Assembly: GCA_025449845.1 (NCBI GenBank)
Contig: JANWIP010000005.1
Span: forward strand, 62,001-126,000
DNA length: 64,000 nt
Source of the DNA: Solirubrobacteraceae bacterium
GTDB taxonomy: Bacteria > Actinomycetota > Thermoleophilia > Solirubrobacterales > Solirubrobacteraceae
Direction: 5' to 3'
Below are positions 50,556-59,661 of the stretch, piece after piece (positions within the stretch are counted from its first letter, which is position 1; each line of letters begins with the position of its first letter). The notes beneath the pieces are model-generated. The model was not told the origin of the DNA. It worked only from the letters and a program-made list of their open reading frames with translations, and ran no database searches. Both the position numbers and the translations under genes were made by a program.

Positions 50556-52526
50556 ATGTCCGCAATCGCCAAGGTTGAGCCGATGACCACTGCCCGTGCT
50601 CTGCGCGGGCCGTTTGACTACCGCCTGCCCGAGGATCTACGCGAAGGGGTGGACGTTGGCTCGATGCTCGTCGTGCCTTTCGGGCGTCGTGAGGTGCTGG
50701 GTGTCGTCGTTGGGTTGGCCGAGAGCAGCGAGATCTCCGAGGAGCGCCTGCTTGCACCTCTGCGGGCGCTTGAGCTGGGAGTTCCCGTCGATCTCGTGGC
50801 GCTCGCCGAGTGGATCGCTGCCGAGTACTGCTCCACGATCGCGCGTGCGCTCGCACTCGTGCTGCCACCCGGGGCCGCGCGTCGGCTGAGTGGACGCAAG
50901 CGTCGCACTCCCAAGCGCACCGATCACCTGCCGGTGGGCGCTGTTGCCTCCGGTTCACTGCAACTCACCGCGGAGCAGCAAGCGGCGCTTGACGATCTGC
51001 TCGATGCCTTGCGCGCACCCGCGCCGGCGCAGCGCCTACTCCATGGAGTAACCGGCTCGGGTAAGACCGAGATCTATCTGCGCGCCACTGCCGCCACGCT
51101 GGAGCAAGGGCGCGGAGCGATCGTGATGGTTCCCGAGATCGCGCTCACGCCGCAGATCGTCGGGCGCTTCATCGAGCGCTTCGGCGACACCGTCGCCGTC
51201 ATGCACTCCCGCCTCTCCGCCGGCGAGCGCTACGAGCAGTGGCGGCGTCTGCGCTCGGGCGAGGCACGCGTGTGTGTCGGGCCTCGCTCGGCTGTCTTCG
51301 CGCCGATCGAGCCGCTTGGCTTGATCGTGCTCGACGAGGAGCACGATGCCTCCTACAAGCATGAAGGCGACCCCCGTTATGACGCGCGTACCGTGGCTGC
51401 CCGCCGTGCGCATGACTGCAAGGCGCTGCTGCTGCTCGGCAGCGCCACACCGCGGCCGGAGAGCCACCAAGCCGTGCCCCGTCTGCGTCTGCCTGGACGC
51501 GCCGATGGGCGCCCGCTGCCGCCCGTCAGCGTGCTCGATATGTGCGGTCAGCCCCAAGGGCTGCATCCACAAACCGCGCAGGCTCTCGCCGATGTGCGGC
51601 GCTCGGGGCGCAAGGCAATCGTGCTGCTCAACCGGCGCGGCTGGTCGAACTTCCTCTCCTGCCGCTCCTGCGGAGCGGTCTGGAGTTGCCCCCACTGCGA
51701 CGTTGCGCTCGTGCTGCATCGCAGCCAGGGGGTGCTTGCCTGTCACCATTGCGGCCATCGCGAGCAGCTCCCTGAGCGCTGTACCTGCGGCTCGGGCACC
51801 CTCGCCCGCCATGGTGCCGGCACCGAGCGTTTGGAGCATGACCTCGCCGCGGCCCTGGATGACGGCGGCTTTCCCATGTTTCGCCTCGACGCCGACACCG
51901 TTTCGGGCGCGGGGGAGGTCGCCACGCTGCTGCGCCGCTTCCAAGATGCGCCTGCGGGTGTCCTGCTCGGCACGCAGATGGTCGCCAAGGGGCACGACTT
52001 CCCCGATGTGACCCTTGGCGTGGTGCTCGACGCCGACGCCACTCTACGGTTCCCCGATTTTCGCGCCGAGGAGCGAACGTTCGCGCTGATCGCCCAGCTC
52101 GCCGGGCGCGTCGGGCGCGGTGGAGAGGGCCAGGTGCTGGTGCAGACCATCGCGCCGCAGGCGCGCTCGATCCAACACGCCGCGCGGCACGACAGCGAAG
52201 GCTTTCTCAGCGGCGAGCTGGAACGCCGCCAGGCGCTGCGCTACCCGCCCTACTCCCATCTCGTGCGCATCGTCTGCGCCGCCGCCGACACTCCCCGAGC
52301 GCGTGCGGCCGCGAGCGCGATTCGCGCGCGTATGCAGCTCGCTGACGCCGAGGTGCTCGGCCCTGCCGCCTTATTTCGCCTGCGCGAGCGCGAGCGCCAG
52401 GTGCTCGTCGTCAAGGCCACCGAGCGTGCTGCCGCCGTGCGCTGTATCGGCGCGGCCGTGCAGCAGGTCGCGTCTGCGCGCACCCACGCCGGGGTCAGCT
52501 TCAGTGTCGATGTCGACCCTCAGTAG
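50556..52526 (+). CDS. priA: Primosomal protein N' (PriA) helicase
   Basis: Restarts stalled replication forks. N-terminal DNA-binding domain, Walker A GVTGSGKTEIYL (about residue 165), Walker B VLDEEHDASYK, zinc-binding cysteines CRSCGAVWSCPHCD and CHHCGHREQLPERCTCGSG, then GTQMVAKGHDFPDVTLG and LAGRVGRG. 656 residues. The helicase motifs look intact, unlike the degenerate PriA proteins of some actinobacteria. Confidence 0.94.
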   Translation: MSAIAKVEPMTTARALRGPFDYRLPEDLREGVDVGSMLVVPFGRREVLGVVVGLAESSEISEERLLAPLRALELGVPVDLVALAEWIAAEYCSTIARALALVLPPGAARRLSGRKRRTPKRTDHLPVGAVASGSLQLTAEQQAALDDLLDALRAPAPAQRLLHGVTGSGKTEIYLRATAATLEQGRGAIVMVPEIALTPQIVGRFIERFGDTVAVMHSRLSAGERYEQWRRLRSGEARVCVGPRSAVFAPIEPLGLIVLDEEHDASYKHEGDPRYDARTVAARRAHDCKALLLLGSATPRPESHQAVPRLRLPGRADGRPLPPVSVLDMCGQPQGLHPQTAQALADVRRSGRKAIVLLNRRGWSNFLSCRSCGAVWSCPHCDVALVLHRSQGVLACHHCGHREQLPERCTCGSGTLARHGAGTERLEHDLAAALDDGGFPMFRLDADTVSGAGEVATLLRRFQDAPAGVLLGTQMVAKGHDFPDVTLGVVLDADATLRFPDFRAEERTFALIAQLAGRVGRGGEGQVLVQTIAPQARSIQHAARHDSEGFLSGELERRQALRYPPYSHLVRIVCAAADTPRARAAASAIRARMQLADAEVLGPAALFRLRERERQVLVVKATERAAAVRCIGAAVQQVASARTHAGVSFSVDVDPQ

Positions 52527-52568
52527 CAGCAGCGGCGAGCGCGGCGAGGGCCCTAGAATCAGTCTCAG

Positions 52569-53213
52569 ATGGCCGACACCGAGGACATAACCGAGGATAT
52601 AACTGAGGTCGATCCGGGACTCGACGCCGAGGCTGAGGGCTCTACACCAGCGCCCGAGCACGATCCCGAGACGCTTGCCCGGCGCGACGCCGCGCTGCGC
52701 CACGTGCGCAAGCTAGGCGATCCCGTGCTGCGCGCCACCGCGGTGCCGGTCGATCGCTTCGACGACTCCCTACGCCGTGAGATCGAGCGCATGGGGGAGC
52801 TCATGCACGACTCGCTCGGCATTGGGCTGGCCGCTACGCAGATCGGCATCCTGCACCGTGTGCTCGTCTACCGCACCGACGCCGAGCACGACATCACAGC
52901 CCTCGTCAATCCAGTGCTCGAGTGGGAGAGCGACGAGCGTGAGATCGCCGAAGAGGGCTGCCTCAGTCTGCCCGGTGTGCACATCGAGGTGGAGCGTCCC
53001 GCGCGGGTGCGCGTAAGTGCGCTAGACGCCGAGGGCAAAGAGGTCCTGGTTGAGGCCGAGGAGCTTGAGGCGCGCGTCATTCAGCACGAGATCGACCATC
53101 TCAACGGCGTCCTCATCCTCGACCGAGTCTCGCGCTCGGTGCGCAAGGAAGCGATGCGCGAAATGCGCGAGGCCCAGCAGGGCGATGGGCAGCGGGAGGC
53201 CAGCGTCGCTTAG
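52569..53213 (+). CDS. def: Peptide deformylase
   Basis: Removes the formyl group from nascent proteins. Motifs GIGLAATQIG, EEGCLSLPG and QHEIDHLNG supply the metal ligands Cys and two His. 214 residues, including an unusual acidic N-terminal extension of about 45 residues. The last 29 bases overlap fmt. Confidence 0.95.
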   Translation: MADTEDITEDITEVDPGLDAEAEGSTPAPEHDPETLARRDAALRHVRKLGDPVLRATAVPVDRFDDSLRREIERMGELMHDSLGIGLAATQIGILHRVLVYRTDAEHDITALVNPVLEWESDEREIAEEGCLSLPGVHIEVERPARVRVSALDAEGKEVLVEAEELEARVIQHEIDHLNGVLILDRVSRSVRKEAMREMREAQQGDGQREASVA

Positions 53214-54123
53214 CGGCGGAGCGCAGCCCGTCGGGGGCCGGCGCATTGTCTTCCTCGGCACCTCCGAGTTTGCCGCCGCCGTGCTGGAGGCACTGGCCGG
53301 CAGTCCGCACTCGCCGGTGCTCGCTCTGACACGGCCCGACCGCCCGGCGGGCAGGGGACGCCGGCTGTCCTCGCCGCCCGTGGCCGACACCGCGCGAGCG
53401 CTTCAGATCCCGTTGGAGCAGCCTGACAGCGTCAACGATCCCGAGGTCCGCCAGTCGATCGCGGCGGTGGATCCCGATGCGGTGGTGGTGTGCGCCTTTG
53501 GCGCGCTCATCAAGGAGCCGCTGCTCTCTGATTACGAGATCTTGAACCTGCATCCCTCGCTGCTTCCGCGCTGGCGTGGCGCCGCGCCGATCGAGCGCGC
53601 CATCATGGCTGGTGACACCGAGACCGGCGTGTCGATCATGCGCCTCACCGCCGGTCTTGACAGCGGGCCGGTGTGCCTCACCGCTAGCGAGCCGATCTCA
53701 CCTGAGGACACCTACGGCACGCTTGCTCCCCGCTTGCAGGTGATTGGCGGCGAACTGCTGGCGCAGGTATTGAACGAGTGCCCCGAGTTCGTCGAGCAGG
53801 AGGAGGCTGGCGTGACCTATGCCGAGAAGGTCGGACCTGAGGACCGGCTGCTCGACCCAGCTCGAACTGCTGTAGAGCTGGAGCGGGTGGTCCGGGCGCT
53901 GCACCCACACATTGGCGCGCGCCTGGCCCGCGAGGACGGCAGCTTTTTGGGTGTTCACAGTGCTCTCGTCGTCTCGGATGGGCCACTGCCTGGCGCCCTT
54001 GCCCTCGATGGCGGACGGCTGCTGTACGGGACAGCCGACGGTGCGCTGGAGTTGACAAGCGTGCAGCCCCCCGGCGGTCGTCCGATGGACGGTGCCGCCT
54101 ATATACGTGGGCATGCCGGCTAG
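53185..54123 (+). CDS. fmt: Methionyl-tRNA formyltransferase
   Basis: Formylates initiator Met-tRNA. RIVFLGTSEFAAAVLEAL, DRPAGRGRRLSSPPV, NLHPSLLPRWRGAAPIERAI with the catalytic Asn-His, and GDTETGVSIM. The start is ATG 53185 inside def, the only start that leaves the N-terminus whole; 312 residues. The C-terminal OB domain ends PPGGRPMDGAAYIRG. Confidence 0.94.
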   Translation: MGSGRPASLSGGAQPVGGRRIVFLGTSEFAAAVLEALAGSPHSPVLALTRPDRPAGRGRRLSSPPVADTARALQIPLEQPDSVNDPEVRQSIAAVDPDAVVVCAFGALIKEPLLSDYEILNLHPSLLPRWRGAAPIERAIMAGDTETGVSIMRLTAGLDSGPVCLTASEPISPEDTYGTLAPRLQVIGGELLAQVLNECPEFVEQEEAGVTYAEKVGPEDRLLDPARTAVELERVVRALHPHIGARLAREDGSFLGVHSALVVSDGPLPGALALDGGRLLYGTADGALELTSVQPPGGRPMDGAAYIRGHAG

Positions 54124-55450
54124 AGGGTGGCGCAGTCGGCCGCAGGCCGGCGGGCCGGGCCCCTCGGTATCCCCGGTCAGCGCGCGCGTCTGCGCCTACG
54201 CCGTGGTGCGCCGGGTGTTCGAGCGCGGCGCCTACGCCGACCGTGCTCTGCACGCCGAGGCACGCGAGCTCGACGCGCGCGACCGGGCGTTGGCGATGCG
54301 CCTGGCCTATGGGGCGGTGCAGCGCTCAGGGACCCTTGATCACCTGATCGAGCGTCTGGCGGACCGGCCCGTGGCGCGCCTTGACCCCCCGGTGCTGGCG
54401 GCCTTGCGGCTGGGGCTCTATGAGCTGCTCTATCTGCGCGGCGCTCCCGACCATGCCGTCGTGGCCGACACCGTCGAGCTGGCCAAGACCTCTGGCCGTG
54501 GCGGGCACGGGCTCGTCAACGCGATCTTGCGACGCGCGATCCGTGAAGGCCCCGCAACTCTGCTGGCCACGCTCGACGATCGCACCCCCGAGCACGCGGC
54601 CATCATGCACTCCCACCCAGAGTGGATCGCGCGGCTGTGGTGGCAGGAGCTCGGCCCCGAGGAGGCACGCGCACTGATGGCTGCTGACAATGAGCCGGGG
54701 GAGGTGGCGCTGCGTGCAAACACGCTCGTGACCGACGCCGCCGCGCTCGCCGGCGAGTTGCCTGTGGCCACGCATGGCGACCCGTTGCTACCGGAGGCGC
54801 TGGTGCTCGACGGGCCTTTCGACGCTCACTCCTCGTCGCTGTGGCGCTCCGGTGCCTTCATCGCGCAGTCGCGTGCGGCGATGCTCGTGGCGCGGGCACT
54901 GGACCCCCAGGCGGGCGAGCGCGTGCTCGACCTCTGCGCCGCCCCCGGCGGCAAGAGCACTCATCTGGCCGCGCTGATGCAGGGGCAGGGCGAGCTCGTG
55001 GCCATCGAGCGCAATCCACGCAGGGCCGCGGAGTTGCAGCAGACAGCGCGCCGACTGCACGCCACCAATGTGCGCGTCGAGCTGGCCGACGCCGCCATTA
55101 CGCGCTCAGGGGAAGCGCCGTTTGACCGAGTGCTCGTCGATCCGCCCTGCTCGGGCCTGGGCACGTTGCAGGCTCGCGCCGACCTGCGCTGGCGCGTCAC
55201 GCCTCAGGGAATCACCGAGATGACCAGCGTGCAGGCTGGGATTCTTGCCGCCGGTGCCGCGGCGGTCCGTCCGGGCGGCGTGCTGGTCTACTCTACGTGC
55301 ACCATCTCCCAGGCCGAGAATCAGAGCCAGATTGCGGCCTTCCTGGAGGCCCATCCCGACTTCGCGCTCGGCGCTGAGGGACCTGTCATGACCTTTCCCC
55401 ACCGTGATCACACCGCCGGCTTCTTCATCGCGCGGCTGCATAGGAGCTGA
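54113..55450 (+). CDS. rsmB: 16S rRNA (cytosine967-C5)-methyltransferase
   Basis: NusB-like N-terminal domain (VRRVFERGAYADRAL) and a SAM-dependent methylase with DLCAAPGGKSTHLAAL, DPPCSGLGTL (Cys nucleophile region) and YSTCTISQAEN. The start is unclear: ATG 54113 and GTG 54092 both lie inside the fmt end, and the frame then reads through repeat A before the conserved region begins. No start codon follows the repeat until GTG codons already inside the domain. So about 15-20 residues are encoded by the repeat. Confidence 0.9.
   Translation: MPARGWRSRPQAGGPGPSVSPVSARVCAYAVVRRVFERGAYADRALHAEARELDARDRALAMRLAYGAVQRSGTLDHLIERLADRPVARLDPPVLAALRLGLYELLYLRGAPDHAVVADTVELAKTSGRGGHGLVNAILRRAIREGPATLLATLDDRTPEHAAIMHSHPEWIARLWWQELGPEEARALMAADNEPGEVALRANTLVTDAAALAGELPVATHGDPLLPEALVLDGPFDAHSSSLWRSGAFIAQSRAAMLVARALDPQAGERVLDLCAAPGGKSTHLAALMQGQGELVAIERNPRRAAELQQTARRLHATNVRVELADAAITRSGEAPFDRVLVDPPCSGLGTLQARADLRWRVTPQGITEMTSVQAGILAAGAAAVRPGGVLVYSTCTISQAENQSQIAAFLEAHPDFALGAEGPVMTFPHRDHTAGFFIARLHRS
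54123..54165 (+). repeat. Hairpin repeat family A, copy 3 (inside the rsmB frame)
   Basis: GAGGGTGGCGCAG, stem TCGGCC / GGCCGG around GCA, then CGGGCCGGGCCCCTC. It starts at the last base of the fmt stop and runs into the N-terminal codons of rsmB. Confidence 0.85.
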
Positions 55451-55457
55451 CAACGAC

Positions 55458-55706
55458 GTGGAGCCCGAGCAGAAACCACCGGGCGGCGCGGATGTCAATC
55501 TCGGCCCTCTCTGTCCGCACTGCTCAGAGCCGTGGCTGCGGCCGACCAACCTGCCCGGCCGCTACCGCTGCGTGAGCTGTCTGCACCGCTTCGAGCTCGC
55601 CTCGGTATGCCCTAACTGCGGTGAGCACTCGACGATCGTGCGCATGTCCTCCACTGCCATCGTCAAGTGCAATAACTGCGGCGACTCCATGCTGCAGCCG
55701 ATATGA
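55458..55706 (+). CDS. Small zinc-ribbon protein of unknown function
   Basis: 82 residues with four CxxC pairs: CPHC, CVSC, CPNC and CNNC, enough for two zinc ribbons, the first joined by an aromatic-rich GRYRCVSCLHRFEL. GTG 55458 follows AGGAG by 11 bases and lies 7 bases after rsmB. The ATG of rpe overlaps its stop. Such ribbons often bind RNA or ribosomal partners; a translation link fits the neighbours but is inference. Confidence 0.8.
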   Translation: MEPEQKPPGGADVNLGPLCPHCSEPWLRPTNLPGRYRCVSCLHRFELASVCPNCGEHSTIVRMSSTAIVKCNNCGDSMLQPI

Positions 55707-56419
55707 ACACGGAGGGCGGCGCTGGATCAGCGTACTTGCGAGAAGTGCGCGTGGCACCGTCGATCCTGTCCGCCGACTTCGGGCGGCTGCGCGAGCAGGT
55801 GGGGGAGGTGCTGGACGCGGGCGCGCGTGTGATCCACGTCGATGTGATGGATGGCCATTTCGTGCCGCCGATCACGATTGGCCCGCTGGTGGTGTCGGCC
55901 CTGCGCGAGCAGGTGCATGAGGTCGGGGGAATACTCGATGTGCACCTCATGATCGAGCATCCCGAGTTACATGTGGCCGAGTTCGCGCGCGCGGGCGCTG
56001 ATTCGATCACCTTCCACATCGAGGCCACCGCGCACGCCGCGCGCACAGCCACGCTGATCCGCGAGCACGGGGCCTCGGTGGGGATCGCGTTCAACCCCGC
56101 CACGCCTGTGGAGGCGCTCAGCGAGCTCGCTCAGAAGATCGATCTGGCACTTTGCATGACCATCAATCCTGGCTGGGGTGGGCAGGTGCTCATCCCCGGG
56201 TCTCCTGAGAAGGTGCAGCGGCTGCGGGCGCTGCTCGATCGGGGTCTCGCGCCTGGGCAGGGGGCTGTGCTGGAGGTCGACGGCGGGATCGATCCGGATA
56301 CTGCACCTCTTTGCCGTGCGGCGGGCGCATCACTGTTCGTGGCCGGGTCGGCGATCTTCGGCGCGGCTGACCCCGCTGCTGCCTATGTGGCGATTGCGCG
56401 CTCGGTGGACGCGGCCTGA
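55703..56419 (+). CDS. rpe: Ribulose-phosphate 3-epimerase
   Basis: Pentose phosphate pathway epimerase. VAPSILSADFGRL, HVDVMDGHFVPPITIG, DVHLMIEHPE, MTINPGWGGQ and EVDGGID are characteristic metal and catalytic blocks. 238 residues; the first 14 come from repeat B (MNTEGGAGSA...) and are absent from the family core. ATG overlaps the upstream stop. The 3' ends of rpe and the flippase overlap by 37 bases. Confidence 0.94.
   Translation: MNTEGGAGSAYLREVRVAPSILSADFGRLREQVGEVLDAGARVIHVDVMDGHFVPPITIGPLVVSALREQVHEVGGILDVHLMIEHPELHVAEFARAGADSITFHIEATAHAARTATLIREHGASVGIAFNPATPVEALSELAQKIDLALCMTINPGWGGQVLIPGSPEKVQRLRALLDRGLAPGQGAVLEVDGGIDPDTAPLCRAAGASLFVAGSAIFGAADPAAAYVAIARSVDAA
55715..55739 (+). repeat. 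Short repeat B, copy 2 (inside rpe 5' end)
   Basis: Matches the copy at 36690 at 22 of 25 positions and is preceded by the same ATGAAC. It is translated as part of the rpe N-terminal extension. Confidence 0.5.
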
Positions 56420-57852
56420 GCCGCCTGGCCGGCATGACCCGTCTGGCTCGTCCGGCCTGTCTGATGGTCCCCGGCCCCCGGAGCTGCCACTCCGCTGCCC
56501 CCGCGCCGGTAGAGCATCCCCAACGTAAGCGCCAGCACAGCGGTCGCTCCGGCATAGCCGATCTCGGTGCGTAGCAGCTGTTCGCTGACGGCCGGCGTGA
56601 GCATCCAGGCGAGGAACAGCACGGCCGCCAGCCCCCAGCAGCCGGCGGCGGCACGCGCGTGGTCACGGGCGAGGGCGGCCTGGTTGAGCGCACCGGAGAT
56701 CAGGTGCAGGCCCATCCCGATCCCCACCAGAGCGAGACCAAAGCGCCCGTAGGAGAAGTGCTGACCGAACAGGTGGGTCATCGCGAACGGGCCGATCGCC
56801 AGCAAGCCCAGCGCTACGGCCGCGGCGAAGGCGACGATTGCCTGCACCGTCACACGGATCGCACGGGCGAAAGCCTCATGGCCTGCCGTTGCCTCAAGGC
56901 CCGTCAAATGGGGCAGCAGTGAGGTCTGGATCGCCTGGAAGAGCTGCAAAGGTGCCCGCGCGATCAGCAGCACATCGAAGACGATCCCCGCCAAAGCCTT
57001 GTTGGGCGAGGTGGCCGCGACGGTCAGCACGGCGGCGTTGAGGATGGTCTGCTCGGAGAGCATGATGCCCGACACCCAGCCGGCGAAGCCGGTGCCGCGG
57101 CGGAGCGAAAGATCGTCGTCGTGGGCAAAGACCTCCTGCACGCCCTCGGTGCCCGGTCCCGCCAGCGCCGCCGCTGCCTCGTCGACCGTGATCGGCGCGG
57201 CCAACGCCAGGTCAGCCTCGTGGAGATGGACTCCCTCCTGCCGACCCGGCCGTCCCGCCTCGCTGCTGCCACCACTGGCTGCGCGCCGCTCCTCGCCGCG
57301 CCGGGCGAAGGCGGCGGGCACGACCACCAGCGAGACCAGCGGGGCCGCGGCGATACCCAGGGCGACGGCGGTCTGCCCGCTGGTGATGCCAAACACGACA
57401 GCCAGCGCAAAGCAGATGCGGGCCAGCGCCTCCATCAGCACGAGGCAGCCAAACAGGGCGAAATATTCCTGCCCGGCCAGCCAGCCGCGCGCGAAATAGC
57501 TGGCTGCATAGGCCAGCGTGCCCACCACCAGTACGTCGTAAAGGGCCGCGTAGCCTTCGAAGACCTGGTTCACCAGCACTTCGTGCAGCGCCAGCGCCAC
57601 CGCCAGGAAGAGCAGCGCGAAGCCCAACTGGATGGCGATCGGTACGCGCAGTGGGTGCTCTCCGTGCCCGTGTGCCCGGCGCTCGGCGATCGTGCGCGAG
57701 AGCAACTGTTCGGTGGGCCGGTAGATCACGGAGATGATCACGAACATCACTGACCACAAAAGCGCCACGCGTGAGGCCGCCGCTTCGCTCAGGACATGGC
57801 TTGAGATCGAGAAGAAGGCGAACGTCAGCAGCCCCGTCGTGGCGATACCCAC
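56383..57852 (-). CDS. Polysaccharide flippase (Wzx/MurJ-like, MOP superfamily)
   Basis: A multi-spanning protein with about 12-14 hydrophobic segments, a hydrophilic central insert of about 70 residues (Glu/Gly/Arg-rich), and block SEQTILNAAVLTVAATSPNKALAGIVFDVLLIARAPLQLFQAIQTSLLPHLT in its second half, typical of lipid-linked glycan flippases. The start is a problem: GTG 57852 is the only start codon between the end of the methyltransferase and the first membrane segment, and it lacks a good ribosome site. The frame above it (YGKGARILS) looks coding but runs into repeat A without a start. It probably exports the glycan built by the neighbouring transferases. Confidence 0.8.
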   Translation of the reverse strand: MGIATTGLLTFAFFSISSHVLSEAAASRVALLWSVMFVIISVIYRPTEQLLSRTIAERRAHGHGEHPLRVPIAIQLGFALLFLAVALALHEVLVNQVFEGYAALYDVLVVGTLAYAASYFARGWLAGQEYFALFGCLVLMEALARICFALAVVFGITSGQTAVALGIAAAPLVSLVVVPAAFARRGEERRAASGGSSEAGRPGRQEGVHLHEADLALAAPITVDEAAAALAGPGTEGVQEVFAHDDDLSLRRGTGFAGWVSGIMLSEQTILNAAVLTVAATSPNKALAGIVFDVLLIARAPLQLFQAIQTSLLPHLTGLEATAGHEAFARAIRVTVQAIVAFAAAVALGLLAIGPFAMTHLFGQHFSYGRFGLALVGIGMGLHLISGALNQAALARDHARAAAGCWGLAAVLFLAWMLTPAVSEQLLRTEIGYAGATAVLALTLGMLYRRGGSGVAAPGAGDHQTGRTSQTGHAGQAAQAASTERAIAT

Positions 57853-57901
57853 CGATAGGATGCGGGCTCCCTTGCCGTAGGAGCGGTCGCTTTCGCTGCT
57901 G

Positions 57902-57944
57902 GAGGGTGGCGCAGTCGGCCGAAGGCCGACGAGCCGGGCCCCTC
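57902..57944 (+). repeat. Hairpin repeat family A, copy 4
   Basis: GAGGGTGGCGCAG, perfect stem TCGGCC / GGCCGA around GAA, then CGAGCCGGGCCCCTC. It lies between the flippase and methyltransferase genes, which run on the opposite strand, so here the repeat is antisense to its neighbours. Confidence 0.85.
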
Positions 57945-57955
57945 TGCGTTTCAAG

Positions 57956-58585
57956 TCAGAGGCGGACAAGCAACATCGTCCACGGGAAGGGCGAGCGGAC
58001 CTCGGCCACCTTGCCGTGACGCGCAAGCAGCGCGGTGAAGCTCCGCTTTGACCAGTGGTTGAGATGCCCGGGGGTGTTGCCGAGGTCAGACCAGTAGGCG
58101 CCGCGCGCCATGTTGAGCATCCGCCACAGCGGCTCGCGCGGGACCGACACCAGCAGGTGACGCTGTGCGCAGCGTGCCATCTCCGCCACGGTGTGCGCTG
58201 GGTCTGGCACGTGCTCCAGCACCTCAATGGCGCTGGCCAGGTCGAACTCGTTATCGGCAAAGGGCAGATTCTCGGCGCGCATCACCTTGTATTCGAGGTT
58301 GGGCGCCTGGCGCTCTGCCCAGCCCTGCTGGATCGAGTCCTCCTCCAGGTCGATCCCCACCACGCGCTTGCCCTCGCCCAGACGCTTGGCCCATTCGTGC
58401 ACCAGCACTCCCTCACCACAGCCGACATCGAGCAGCGACTGAGGGTCGGCGATGTCCATCAGCCCATCCAGCGAACGCTCGAAGCCCGCCATCATGCGCC
58501 GCACGAACGGATTGCTCGACCCGTACTTGTCATACGTGTTGCCCGTGATCACCCCGTCCTGGGAGACGGTGACGCCGGAACTCAC
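57956..58585 (-). CDS. Class I SAM-dependent methyltransferase
   Basis: 209 residues with SAM motif I LLDVGCGEGVLVHEWAKRL, GIDLEEDSI, and AIEVLEHVPDPAHTVAEMARC as seen in Methyltransf_11 proteins. GTG start overlapping the GT2 stop (GTGA), so it is coupled to the glycosyltransferase. Likely modifies a sugar or lipid intermediate of the local glycan; substrate not determinable. Confidence 0.85.
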   Translation of the reverse strand: MSSGVTVSQDGVITGNTYDKYGSSNPFVRRMMAGFERSLDGLMDIADPQSLLDVGCGEGVLVHEWAKRLGEGKRVVGIDLEEDSIQQGWAERQAPNLEYKVMRAENLPFADNEFDLASAIEVLEHVPDPAHTVAEMARCAQRHLLVSVPREPLWRMLNMARGAYWSDLGNTPGHLNHWSKRSFTALLARHGKVAEVRSPFPWTMLLVRL

Positions 58586-59583
58586 GCCTCCACCTTCTCA
58601 CGCTCGGGAACCTGGCCGGGTTCGTAGTGCGAAGGCTCGACCCCGAGTTGCAGTTCGATGCGTCGCACGCGCTCAAAGGTCTTCTGCGTCATGACGCGCT
58701 GCGCCGCCAGCAGGTCACCGATGACGCCAAGCGCCCACAAGACGACGGCAGCGATGAACAGCACGGCGCCGAGGATCAAGGACTGCACATGCCCCTTGCC
58801 GGAGCCTTCGACGTAGGCGACGGCAAAGCGGATCCAGACCGCGAGGGCGCCTACACCGATCACGGCGGAGAGGGTCCAGAAGACCTTCAGCGGCTCGTAC
58901 TGCGCGTATATGCGGAAGATCGAGATGGTGTTGCGCCGCACATAGGCCGACATCGAGGGGAACAGGCGCGACTCGCGCGTGGCGGCATTGGTGCGCACGG
59001 GCACGTGGTCGGTGGCGACGAGCATCTTGCCGGCCTGGATGATGGTCTCCAGCGTGTAGGTGAACTTGGAGACCACCAACATCTGGATGGCAGCCTCGCG
59101 GTTGTAGGCACGAAAGCCCGAGGTGGTGTCCGGTAGCGAGGTCGAGGAGGCCTGGCGCACCACCCAGGAGCCGAGTCGCTGCAATGCCTTCTTCAACGGC
59201 GAGAAGTGCGCGATCTTGTTGACCTCGCGGTCGCCCACGACCATGTCCGCGCGCCCCTCCAGGATCGGGACTACGAGGCGGGCCACGTCGGGGCCGTAGT
59301 ACTGATTGTCGGCGTCGGTATTGACGATTACATCCGCGCCCAGCTTCAGGCAGGCGTCGAGCCCGGCCTGAAAGCCAGCGGCGAGGCCCTTGTTGTTGGT
59401 GAGGCGCACGATGTGGTGCACGCCTGCGCGCCGCGCGACCTCCACCGTCTGATCGGTGGAGCCGTCGTCGATGATCAGCCACTCCACGACCTCAAAGCCA
59501 TCCAGCTCGCGCGGCAGGTCGGCGAGCGTCGCCGGCAGTGTCTGCTCCTCGTTCCAGCAGGGGATCTGGATGATGAGCTTCAT
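58582..59583 (-). CDS. Membrane-anchored GT2 glycosyltransferase (polyprenyl-phosphate sugar synthase-like)
   Basis: GT-A fold with IIQIPCWNEEQTLPATL, IIDDGSTDQT and the metal-binding NTDADNQY (DxD). Two membrane segments at the C-terminal part (about 240-260 and 275-300) place it with DPM1/GtrB-like enzymes that load sugars on polyprenyl phosphate. 333 residues. First gene of a three-gene minus-strand operon; the two GT-C-like proteins across the divergent gap could use its product. Confidence 0.88.
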   Translation of the reverse strand: MKLIIQIPCWNEEQTLPATLADLPRELDGFEVVEWLIIDDGSTDQTVEVARRAGVHHIVRLTNNKGLAAGFQAGLDACLKLGADVIVNTDADNQYYGPDVARLVVPILEGRADMVVGDREVNKIAHFSPLKKALQRLGSWVVRQASSTSLPDTTSGFRAYNREAAIQMLVVSKFTYTLETIIQAGKMLVATDHVPVRTNAATRESRLFPSMSAYVRRNTISIFRIYAQYEPLKVFWTLSAVIGVGALAVWIRFAVAYVEGSGKGHVQSLILGAVLFIAAVVLWALGVIGDLLAAQRVMTQKTFERVRRIELQLGVEPSHYEPGQVPEREKVEA

Positions 59584-59661
59584 CGATCGCCCAGCCCTGA
59601 AAAGCGCCCGGGGGGCAGCATGAACGACATAGGCCGCATGGGTGCAGGATAGGCTCTACGA

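Noticed and set aside
57956..58260. N-terminal extension of the flippase over the methyltransferase
   Set aside because: Trp/Cys/Arg-rich frame antiparallel in phase to a real gene; no conserved residues until after repeat A.
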